This document shows, piece after piece, positions 54,094-61,341 of a stretch of DNA of 64,000 nt. Location of the stretch: positions 4,092,001-4,156,000 of the forward strand of contig NZ_CP126981.1 in NCBI RefSeq assembly GCF_030252325.1, written 5' to 3'. How positions within the stretch are numbered: the first letter of the stretch is position 1; every line of letters begins with the position of its first letter. Under the pieces are notes generated by a model. That model did no database searches and was not told where the DNA came from. It saw only the letters and a program-made list of their open reading frames with translations. The translations under genes were made by a program, and so were the position numbers. Origin of the DNA: Candidatus Mycobacterium wuenschmannii (GTDB taxonomy: Bacteria > Actinomycetota > Actinomycetes > Mycobacteriales > Mycobacteriaceae).

Positions 54094-54891
54094 TTACTCC
54101 TTGACCACGATCGGATCGCCGATGTTGGCGGTGTTGAAGTACCACTCGGCGTCGGCGGGGCTCAGGCTGATGCAGCCATGGCTGACGTTCTCACGTCCGA
54201 GGGCCTGGACCGCCCACGGGGCCGAGTGCACGAACAGGCCGCGGCTGCTGAAGCGGGTGGCGAAGTCCACCGGGGTGTTGTAACCCTCGGGATCGGTGAC
54301 CGGGATACCGACGCTGCTCGAATCCATAATGACCGTGCGATCTTTCGCGAGCACGGTGTAAACGCCGGTGGGCGTCGGGAAGTGCGGGCGGCCCATCGAC
54401 GCGGGCAGTACACCGGGCTCGCCGAAGTGCGGCTGATGATGCGGTGTCGGCAGCGGGCCCTTCGGCACGCCGTCCACGCTCACCGTGAACGTGTGGTCGG
54501 AGATGTCCGCGACGCCGAGCACCGCGGGGCCGGTTGCGATCGCCGCCGACGCGCCGCCGACCGACAGGGCAATCGTGCTGTGTGCGGGCCAGAAGTGGTC
54601 CGGAACCCATTGTGCGGCAGTGTTGTTCAGCCACTGCAGCTTGCCGGTCATCGGGGTCGAGGATGACACGTGCAGGGCACGCTCCGCGGCGTGCCGGTCA
54701 GTGACCGGCGACCGGAATGTGATGTCGACGGGGTAGCCCACTCCGACAACCTGACCCGCTGCGGGTCCGATCGAGGCGACCGGGAACCGGTAGGACTGAT
54801 CCGACGCGGCGAGGGTCACCCCCGCGGGGCCGGCAACGACAGCTGCGGCGGTACCAGCCGCCACGAGAACAGACCCAACGACCGCGCGCAT
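54094..54891 (-). CDS. L,D-transpeptidase with Ig-like domain
   Basis: 265 residues. Signal peptide (1 to about 29), one Ig-like domain (about 33-135), and a YkuD catalytic domain with HSAPWAVQALGRENVSHGCISLSPADAEWYF: the His and the nucleophilic Cys of SHGC are intact. A single Ig domain and this length resemble LdtMt1 (Rv0116c, 251 aa). It makes 3-3 cross-links in peptidoglycan in the periplasm. It is possibly monocistronic. Confidence 0.9.
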   Translation of the reverse strand: MRAVVGSVLVAAGTAAAVVAGPAGVTLAASDQSYRFPVASIGPAAGQVVGVGYPVDITFRSPVTDRHAAERALHVSSSTPMTGKLQWLNNTAAQWVPDHFWPAHSTIALSVGGASAAIATGPAVLGVADISDHTFTVSVDGVPKGPLPTPHHQPHFGEPGVLPASMGRPHFPTPTGVYTVLAKDRTVIMDSSSVGIPVTDPEGYNTPVDFATRFSSRGLFVHSAPWAVQALGRENVSHGCISLSPADAEWYFNTANIGDPIVVKE

Positions 54892-55046
54892 CCACCAGTT
54901 CCTTTAGTAGACGAAGTTTCAATAACGATCGTAGGCAGTTCCGGAATGTTGGAACCGGAAGGGCGCGTTAGCAATTCGGTAAAGCGTCGGTCACGGTTCG
55001 GCTACAAGCTGCGGAAACCGCGTCCGCGTGGCGAAGAGGCTGGAGG

Positions 55047-55427
55047 TCAGCGGGCGCCGGATTCGCCAGAACCGGTCTGGCCCAGCAGATCTGGGTCGCC
55101 GGTCTCGGCGTCGGTTCGGGTCAGCTCGAAGTGGTTGAACAGCCCGGTGACCTGCAGGACGCGGTCGAGGAACGTCGGCCGGTTGTCGAGGTGGAGCGCG
55201 ACGTCCGCCTCGGAGGTGCGGCGGTGCAGCAGGAGCAGGCCGGACAGCGCCGCGGAGTCCAGGAAGGTCGTCTCGCCGAAGTCGAGGTGCAGGTCGCTCA
55301 ACTCGTTCTGGTCGAGCAGTTGCGTCGCGACCTCGACCATGTCGTCGGCGGTCTCGTAGTCCAGGTCGCCGGCGACGCGCAGAGTGGCCGACCGTGCCGC
55401 GGTGGTGATCGTCAGTGCATAGGTCAT
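55047..55427 (-). CDS. STAS-domain anti-sigma factor antagonist
   Basis: 126 residues, single STAS domain. LHLDFGETTFLDSAALSGLLLLHRR holds the phosphorylatable Ser (in LDSAALS) of the RsbV/SpoIIAA family. Start ATG overlaps the cobalamin-sensor stop by four bases (ATGA). In partner switching, the unphosphorylated form binds an anti-sigma kinase and frees the sigma factor; the phosphatase encoded upstream would activate it. Confidence 0.88.
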   Translation of the reverse strand: MTYALTITTAARSATLRVAGDLDYETADDMVEVATQLLDQNELSDLHLDFGETTFLDSAALSGLLLLHRRTSEADVALHLDNRPTFLDRVLQVTGLFNHFELTRTDAETGDPDLLGQTGSGESGAR

Positions 55428-56536
55428 GTGTGTGTTGGGGGGTCGGTCGCCGAACTCTTCTTGTCGGCGAGGGCGGTATGTGCCGCGGCCAGCAGGCGCT
55501 GACTGCGGGGGAATTCGATGAGCTGTTTACCCACAAGGTCCAGGGTGGGAAACAACGTCGCCGCGGGCACGCCGCGAGCGGTGAGGATGTCGGCGGTCCA
55601 GGCGATGAATCCGCTGAACAGCTCGTCGTCGTCGGTGTAGAGGCCGGCGATGAGGAAGTCCACCACGTGAGCGATGTCCTCGGCCGTGCGCTGCCGCTGC
55701 TGCTCGGTGTAGTCGCGCATCGCCGGAATGCGGTCCTCCAGCGCGGCGAAAGTCTCTTTGACCAGCTGCGTCGCGGTCTGGCTGACCGTGGTGTACTCCT
55801 GGTCGATCAGGTGGGGCAGATCGTCGACCGGCTGCCGGTTGGACGCGAGGTGGGTGCAGAGAAACCCCTCGGCCAGCAGGTCAGCGGCGGCGCGGGCGTC
55901 GGGTGCCCACGCGTCGGCGCCGAGCTGGCGGGCGTACCGCCCGTCGAATCCGAACGCCGCGCCCCCGGCGAGAACGGCGACGCCGGCTGCCTGGCACGCC
56001 GTGATCGCCGCGTGCGCCGTCGGCAGCCCGGTGGGAATCGAGCACGACAGCGCGACCGCGTCGGGTCCGCTCTGGTGCAGGTGCGCGATCAGGTGCGGCG
56101 TGGGCACCTGCGCGCCGAGGAAGTCGACCTGCCAACCCCGCAGTCGCAGGGTCTCGGACAGCAGCCGCGCCGGCAGCGCATGCCATTCGCCGTCCACGCA
56201 GGCCACCGTCACGCGACCGGCCTGTGCGGTCGAGCGGCTGGCGGGGTGTTGCGCGAGGGCCGCGATCACGCGGTCGTTGATCGCGGTTGCCGCGTGTTCC
56301 TGCGCGACGGTGATCCGGTTGGCAGCCCATTCGGTCCCGATTTTGTACTGCACGCGCGCGATGACGTCCAGCAAGATCTCCTCGGGCGGCATGCCCGCGT
56401 CGGCAGCGGCGAAAATCGTTGTCACGGCGGCATATTCGTCGGAGTCAGCGACGGCTCCCCAGAGCTTCTCGCGCACCAGCGCCTGGTCGGTGCCGATACC
56501 GCGAGCGGAGGCGGTATCGACGTCGGGAGCGCTCAA
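55424..56536 (-). CDS. CarH-like cobalamin-binding photoreceptor-type sensor with RsbR-like helical tail
   Basis: About 370 residues from a TTG that overlaps the phosphatase stop by three or four bases (TTGA). The N-terminal four-helix part has Trp70-x9-Glu80-His81 (TEWAANRITVAQEH), the signature of CarH-type adenosylcobalamin photoreceptors. A B12-binding Rossmann domain follows (about 107-230) with Glu117-Trp-His119-Ala-Leu-Pro, a variant of the ExHxxG cobalt-ligand motif (Pro replaces Gly), then FLGAQVPTPHLIAHL. The last third (about 245-370) is helical and resembles RsbR N-terminal regions. No MerR DNA-binding domain is present, so output is probably through proteins. Confidence 0.85.
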   Translation of the reverse strand: MSAPDVDTASARGIGTDQALVREKLWGAVADSDEYAAVTTIFAAADAGMPPEEILLDVIARVQYKIGTEWAANRITVAQEHAATAINDRVIAALAQHPASRSTAQAGRVTVACVDGEWHALPARLLSETLRLRGWQVDFLGAQVPTPHLIAHLHQSGPDAVALSCSIPTGLPTAHAAITACQAAGVAVLAGGAAFGFDGRYARQLGADAWAPDARAAADLLAEGFLCTHLASNRQPVDDLPHLIDQEYTTVSQTATQLVKETFAALEDRIPAMRDYTEQQRQRTAEDIAHVVDFLIAGLYTDDDELFSGFIAWTADILTARGVPAATLFPTLDLVGKQLIEFPRSQRLLAAAHTALADKKSSATDPPTHT

Positions 56537-58194
56537 GCCGTGAACCTTCCCCGGGTATGGCCGTCGACTGCGCTCAGGTGGGTGCGGCGCGGGGCGGTGA
56601 TGGCTACGACGGCGATGTCGTCGTGAACCTGCTGCCCGATCCACTGGGTGGCCAGCATCATGACACGCTCGACTACTGCGGCTGCGGGCATTCCGGCGCA
56701 CTCGGCCAGCGCGGCGGCGAGGCGCTCCTCGCCGAACATGTAGCCGCCCAGCGGCCCGCCGCGCGCCTCGGTCACGCCGTCGGTGTAGAGCACGCAGGTC
56801 TCGCCGGGCGCCAGGACGGTCTCGTAAGACTCCACCTGAATGCTCGGCAGCGCGCCGATCAGCGTGCCGCGGGTGTCGGCTTCCTCGACCCGCCCGCCGT
56901 CGCGCACGATCAGGGGAGGCAGGTGGCCGGCGCTGGTCAGCCGCAGGGCGACCTCGCCGTCTCGGTTGGCGACCGAGGCCAGCACCAGCGTCGCGAACCG
57001 GGCGTGCTCGGTGGACAGCATCGCGTTGTTCAACAGCTCGAGCACACCCTGGTGATCGGCGGCCAGCGGCGTCAACGCCTGCAGCGTGTTGCGGATCTTG
57101 CCGGTGAGCATGGCGGCCTCGAGGCCCTTGCCGCAAACGTCGCCGAGCACCACCAGCGTCTCACCGTCGGGTGTCGCCGCGGGGTGGACGTCGTAGAAGT
57201 CACCGCCGACGACCTCGTAGTCCTCGGACGCCCGGTATGCGCCCGCGAAGTCGATCCCGTGCACCGGATGGAGCTCCGGCGGCAGCAGATCGGCCATCAG
57301 CGTGCGGGTGATCGCCGCCTGCTCGGCGTACAGTCGCGCGGCCGACAGCGCGGCGCCGGCCCGCGCCGCGAACAGCCGCGCGAGCACCTCTTCGCCCTCG
57401 CTGAACTCGCCTTCCTGTTCGTGACGCAGCAACACCAGGGCACCCGCCGACACGCCGTGACCGGGCAGCGGCGTGATCATCACCGAGCGCACCGGCCGTG
57501 GGCAGCCGGTCGGAATGAGCCAGTCCGGCAGTGTCGCGGCGTCGATCCAGCGCGAGGGCACCGGCGGGAAACCCCGCAACGCCTCGCCGAGACCGGTCAC
57601 CGATGCCGGATCGGCATCGACGCTGCGCTGCTCCACGGTGCCGGCGTCGTCGCAGTAGAAGACCGGCATCCGGCGGCCCCGACTGGCGGGCGCGACCACG
57701 ACGGCAGCGTCGGCCAGGTCCCGCGCGGCCAGCAGCACGGTCGCCTCGCGGCAGCGGTCGATGTTCAGTGAGGCCATCAGCACCGAGGAGGCCTCGAGCA
57801 GGAACTCCGCGCGCTCGTGTTCGCGGGTCAGCGCGTGCTGGGCTTCGCGCAACACATGGCCGGTGTCCTCGACGAGCGACCACGCCACCTCGCCGCTGGG
57901 CAGCGTCGCGTGGTGCGCTTCGAACTTGCGTCCGCCGACGGCGCCCGATGCGTTGAACGACTCCCGGTCGTCCGGCACGGGCGACTCCGCGACGAGCCGA
58001 AGATGCACGGGCGCCAACCAGTCGACGGTGGCGTCGAGGTGACTGCCGAGGGTGGCGGCGGGAAGCAGGGTCTGGGCCGAGGCGCTGAGCGCGCGGATGA
58101 CACCGGTCGGATCGACGACAAGGGTCGGGCAGGCGACATAGGTCCAGAGCGACTCGTGGCCGCTGTCAACCTGTACCGGGGTCGCTTCTTGCAT
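56533..58194 (-). CDS. PAS-GAF-PP2C (SpoIIE/RsbU-type) serine phosphatase
   Basis: About 553 residues from ATG 58194. The N-terminal region (about 1-105) is PAS-like, a GAF-like domain follows (about 120-290), and a SpoIIE-type PP2C domain completes it (about 310-540). PP2C metal-site motifs are seen in YEVVGGDFYDV, LVVLGDVCGKGLEAAMLTG, LTSAGHLPPLIV, LYTDGVTEAR and VHDDIAVVAI. The enzyme should dephosphorylate the STAS protein encoded two genes downstream. First gene of the three-gene unit; divergent from the DUF35 gene. Confidence 0.9.
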   Translation of the reverse strand: MQEATPVQVDSGHESLWTYVACPTLVVDPTGVIRALSASAQTLLPAATLGSHLDATVDWLAPVHLRLVAESPVPDDRESFNASGAVGGRKFEAHHATLPSGEVAWSLVEDTGHVLREAQHALTREHERAEFLLEASSVLMASLNIDRCREATVLLAARDLADAAVVVAPASRGRRMPVFYCDDAGTVEQRSVDADPASVTGLGEALRGFPPVPSRWIDAATLPDWLIPTGCPRPVRSVMITPLPGHGVSAGALVLLRHEQEGEFSEGEEVLARLFAARAGAALSAARLYAEQAAITRTLMADLLPPELHPVHGIDFAGAYRASEDYEVVGGDFYDVHPAATPDGETLVVLGDVCGKGLEAAMLTGKIRNTLQALTPLAADHQGVLELLNNAMLSTEHARFATLVLASVANRDGEVALRLTSAGHLPPLIVRDGGRVEEADTRGTLIGALPSIQVESYETVLAPGETCVLYTDGVTEARGGPLGGYMFGEERLAAALAECAGMPAAAVVERVMMLATQWIGQQVHDDIAVVAITAPRRTHLSAVDGHTRGRFTA

Positions 58195-58364
58195 TGCCAA
58201 ATCGACCTAAGAATTGTCGTGTCTTCTTAACGAACGTTAGCGGGAGTGTACGCACATCGCTTGTCGCGGCGGAAGTCTCGGTTTTGCTGAATCTGATCTT
58301 GATATTCGGCATCTGTGGCTGAACCGAACTCGCTACGGTCGACAGTACAGACGATGGAGGCTTT

Positions 58365-58763
58365 ATGGCGGGTCAGATCCCAATTGTCGATTATCTGGTG
58401 CTCGATGACGGCGATCCGCACCTCGTCGCGCAGGAATGCACACACTGCGGCGCCCGCTTTTTCGATCGGCGTAATGCCTGCGCGGGATGTTTCGCGTCGG
58501 AATTCTCGACGGTCGCGGTGCCCACCGAGGGAACCCTGCGGGCGTTCACCATTGTCACGTTTGCCGCACCAGGCATTCCCACCCCGTTCGTCGCTTCCGT
58601 GGTCGATTGCGACGGCACTCAGGTGCGCACCAATGTGGTCAATGTCGAACCCGATCCCGCGAACATCCGCGACGGCATGAAGGTGCGGCTGGCGACATTT
58701 CCGATCGGCACCGACTCGGCCGGGACCGAGGCGATCGGTTTCGGCTTCGAACCCGCGACCTGA
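58365..58763 (+). CDS. DUF35 OB-fold protein with zinc ribbon
   Basis: 132 residues. Rubredoxin-like zinc ribbon with two CxxC pairs (CTHCGARFFDRRNACAGC), then an OB fold ending FEPAT. DUF35 proteins bind acyl-CoAs and partner thiolases or lyases in lipid and steroid degradation. It lies 26 bases before the thiolase gene and is very likely its partner. Confidence 0.9.
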   Translation: MAGQIPIVDYLVLDDGDPHLVAQECTHCGARFFDRRNACAGCFASEFSTVAVPTEGTLRAFTIVTFAAPGIPTPFVASVVDCDGTQVRTNVVNVEPDPANIRDGMKVRLATFPIGTDSAGTEAIGFGFEPAT

Positions 58764-58789
58764 CCACCTCTATACAAGGAGCAGCCCTG

Positions 58790-60004
58790 ATGAGTGCCAG
58801 CGACGAGATCTGGATCCTCGGAATCCGGATGACGAAATTCGGCAAGCATGCCGACAAGGACACCGTCGACCTTGCGGCCGAGGCGGCCACCGCCGCGCTC
58901 GCGGACGCCGGCGTGACGATGGCCGATATCGGTGTGATCGCTGCCGGAAATCTGATGGCGGCCAATGCCGGGATCGGTCAGCAATTGCAGAAGCAGATCG
59001 GTCAGACCGGTATTCCGGTCTACAACGTGGCCAATGCGTGTGCCACAGGTGCGACGGCGCTGCGCACCGCGATCATGGCCGTCAAGGCCGGCGAGGTGAA
59101 GTACGGGCTGGCCGTCGGGGTGGAGAAACTGTCCGGCGCGGGGCTGCTCGGCGGGGCCGGCACCAAGAAGAAGGATTCCGACGTCTGGGAGCCCAAGGGC
59201 CGCTACGGCGCGGTGGCTCCGGTGGATGGCCGAATCGGCACCGAATCGATGCCCGGGGTGTTTGCTCAGATCGGCACCGAGTACGGCCACAAATATGGCG
59301 GCACCAGCTTCGAGTTGTTCGCCAAGATCAGCGAGAAGAACCATGCCCATTCGACGCTGAATCCGCTCGCGGCGTACCAGAAGCGATTCACGTTGGAGCA
59401 AATCATGAACGACGTGATGATCGCCTACCCGAACACCCGGCCGATGTGTTCGGCGAACTGCGATGGAGCGGCGGCTACGGTGGTGTGCAACGGCGAGACG
59501 CTGAAATCGTTGTCGTTGCAGCAGCGCAAGCGCGCGGTCAAGGTCGCGGCGTCGGTCCTGACGACGGACCCGTTCGAAGACGGCTGCCAGGTGCTGCCGA
59601 ATGTCAACACGCTGACCCGCAATGCGGCCGCGACGGCCTACGAGCAGGCCGGCATCGGGCCGGGGGATCTGGATCTGGTCGAGTTGCACGACTGCTTCGC
59701 CACCGCCGAGCTGGTGCACTACGACAACCTGATGCTGTGCGAAAAGGGCGGCGCGGCAGACTTTTTCAACACCGGCGCGACGTGGCGGGACGGCTCGACG
59801 CCGGTGAACGTGTCGGGCGGTCTGCAGTCCAAGGGTCATCCGATCGCGGCGACGGGTATCGCCAACATCTGGGAGATCTGCCACCACCTGCGCGGCGAGG
59901 CCGGCGACCGCCAGATCGCCGACGCCAAGGTCGGACTCGCGCACGTCATCGGCCTCGGATCGGCATGCGGGGTGCACATCCTCGAGAGGTCCGCCGCGGC
60001 TTAG
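58790..60004 (+). CDS. Thiolase-superfamily protein (lipid-transfer-type acetyl-CoA acetyltransferase)
   Basis: 404 residues. Cys in NACATGATALRTA, the His of the GLQSKGHPIAATG loop and ELHDCFATAEL, which are thiolase II/SCP2-type active-site segments, are present. RBS AAGGAGC. DUF35-thiolase pairs usually act on acyl-CoA intermediates of fatty acid or sterol side-chain degradation; the substrate is unknown. ATG 58790 follows the DUF35 gene in the same operon. Confidence 0.9.
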   Translation: MSASDEIWILGIRMTKFGKHADKDTVDLAAEAATAALADAGVTMADIGVIAAGNLMAANAGIGQQLQKQIGQTGIPVYNVANACATGATALRTAIMAVKAGEVKYGLAVGVEKLSGAGLLGGAGTKKKDSDVWEPKGRYGAVAPVDGRIGTESMPGVFAQIGTEYGHKYGGTSFELFAKISEKNHAHSTLNPLAAYQKRFTLEQIMNDVMIAYPNTRPMCSANCDGAAATVVCNGETLKSLSLQQRKRAVKVAASVLTTDPFEDGCQVLPNVNTLTRNAAATAYEQAGIGPGDLDLVELHDCFATAELVHYDNLMLCEKGGAADFFNTGATWRDGSTPVNVSGGLQSKGHPIAATGIANIWEICHHLRGEAGDRQIADAKVGLAHVIGLGSACGVHILERSAAA

Positions 60005-60114
60005 CCGTGCGTCCGCCTTCCCGTCGAACGTCGACTTGTTGAGCTCGAAACCACGATCCTCTCGCAACAACTCGACGCTCGTCGTCGTAGGCGCGCCGGT
60101 GATCGCGTGTCACC

Positions 60115-60735
60115 ATGAAAGGTATGGCCACTGAGGTAGGTCTGCGCGAGCGTCGCCGCCGCCAGACCAGCGCGGACATCCGCGGGGCCGCCGTGCGTCT
60201 GGTCCGCGAGCGCGGGTTCGACAAGGTGACGATCGACGAGATCTGCGCCGAGGCCGGCATCTCGGTGCGGACGTTCTTCAACTATTTTCCGAACAAGGAA
60301 TCCGCGATCGCCTACGGCCCGTCGGATATCCCGCCGGAATTGGTCGAGGAATTCGTCGCGGCCGGACCGGCCTCCTACCTGGTGGTGCTGGACGAGTTGA
60401 TCACGTTGGCGGCGCACCACCTTCGGGACATGCCGCCGGATCGCGAACAGGCCGAGACGATGCTGGAATTGGCGAAGACGACGCCCGCGATGCTCGCCGC
60501 CTTTCTCGCCGATCTGGAGCGGTTTCAGAATCATCTGATCGACATCGTCGCCCGCCGGCAGGGAATGCGGCCCGACGAGGAGATACCGGTCGTGATTGCC
60601 GCGTTGGCGCTGGCCGCCATCCGTTCCGGCATCGAGCGCTGGACGAACGACAAGCCCGGGGATGCCGACGACGACACGCCGCTGCGGTACGTCGAGCGTG
60701 CTGCCGCCCTGATCAGCAGCATTTTCTCTGAATAA
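60115..60735 (+). CDS. TetR-family transcriptional regulator upstream of mmpS-mmpL
   Basis: 206 residues. The helix-turn-helix is FDKVTIDEICAEAGISVRTFFNYFPNKESAIAYG (about 38-71). It is followed, after 171 bases, by mmpS-mmpL in the same direction, so it probably controls that efflux/export pair, as TetR genes do beside other mmpL operons. A tandem repeat lies directly downstream. Confidence 0.88.
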   Translation: MKGMATEVGLRERRRRQTSADIRGAAVRLVRERGFDKVTIDEICAEAGISVRTFFNYFPNKESAIAYGPSDIPPELVEEFVAAGPASYLVVLDELITLAAHHLRDMPPDREQAETMLELAKTTPAMLAAFLADLERFQNHLIDIVARRQGMRPDEEIPVVIAALALAAIRSGIERWTNDKPGDADDDTPLRYVERAAALISSIFSE

Positions 60736-60749
60736 TTTGACGCACTAAC

Positions 60750-60785
60750 TGCAAAACTTGCACAATGTGCAAAACATGCACATGA
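60750..60785. promoter_or_regulatory. 18-bp tandem repeat upstream of mmpS, candidate TetR operator
   Basis: TGCAAAACTTGCACAATG (60750-60767) is repeated directly as TGCAAAACATGCACATGA (60768-60785), matching at 15 of 18 positions. At the junction TTGCACA-A-TGTGCAA (60758-60772) is a perfect 7-1-7 palindrome. It lies about 120 bases before the mmpS start and just after the TetR gene. Confidence 0.55.
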
Positions 60786-60906
60786 TGTAGCAATGCTCGT
60801 GCGGTTGCGCGGGGGCAAGCGACCCCCGGTGCTCCGGTGCGATGAATCTGTCTGCGATGCAGGCTTATTCGTGCTGCCCGCGATCTGACCGGGAAGGAAA
60901 CCCTAG

Positions 60907-61341
60907 GTGCAGATATCGAAGCTGGTCCGTAATGCGTGGTTGCCACTGCTCATCGTGGTGGTGGTGGCGGTCGGTGGCTTCGCCGTCACGCGGGTGAAGT
61001 CCTTCTTCGGCGCCCACAACACCGGCGCCATCACCACCTCGAAACTCGACGACTCCAAGCCGTTCAAGCCGAAGGTCGTCAAGTACGAGATCTTCGGTCC
61101 GGCGGTCCGCGCCAACGTGAACTACCTCGACCTCAGCGCCGAACCGCGGCGGGTCGACAACGCTCCGCTGCCCTTCACGCTGGTCCTCAAAACCACTGCG
61201 CCATCGGTGTTTCCGAACATCGTCGCGCAAAGCGACGGCGACTACATCGGCTGCCGCATCACCGTCGACGACGAAGTCAAAGACGAAAAATCGACCACCG
61301 GCGTGCACGCCCTGACCTTCTGCATGGTGAAATCGGTATGA
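60907..61341 (+). CDS. MmpS-family accessory protein
   Basis: 144 residues from GTG. N-terminal membrane anchor ([22 protein letters not shown], residues about 9-30), then the beta-rich periplasmic MmpS domain ([26 protein letters not shown] ... [13 protein letters not shown]). MmpS proteins pair with MmpL transporters; MmpS4/S5 help siderophore export. The stop overlaps the mmpL start by four bases (ATGA). RBS GGAAGGAAA. Confidence 0.92.
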   Translation: MQISKLVRNAWLPLLIVVVVAVGGFAVTRVKSFFGAHNTGAITTSKLDDSKPFKPKVVKYEIFGPAVRANVNYLDLSAEPRRVDNAPLPFTLVLKTTAPSVFPNIVAQSDGDYIGCRITVDDEVKDEKSTTGVHALTFCMVKSV

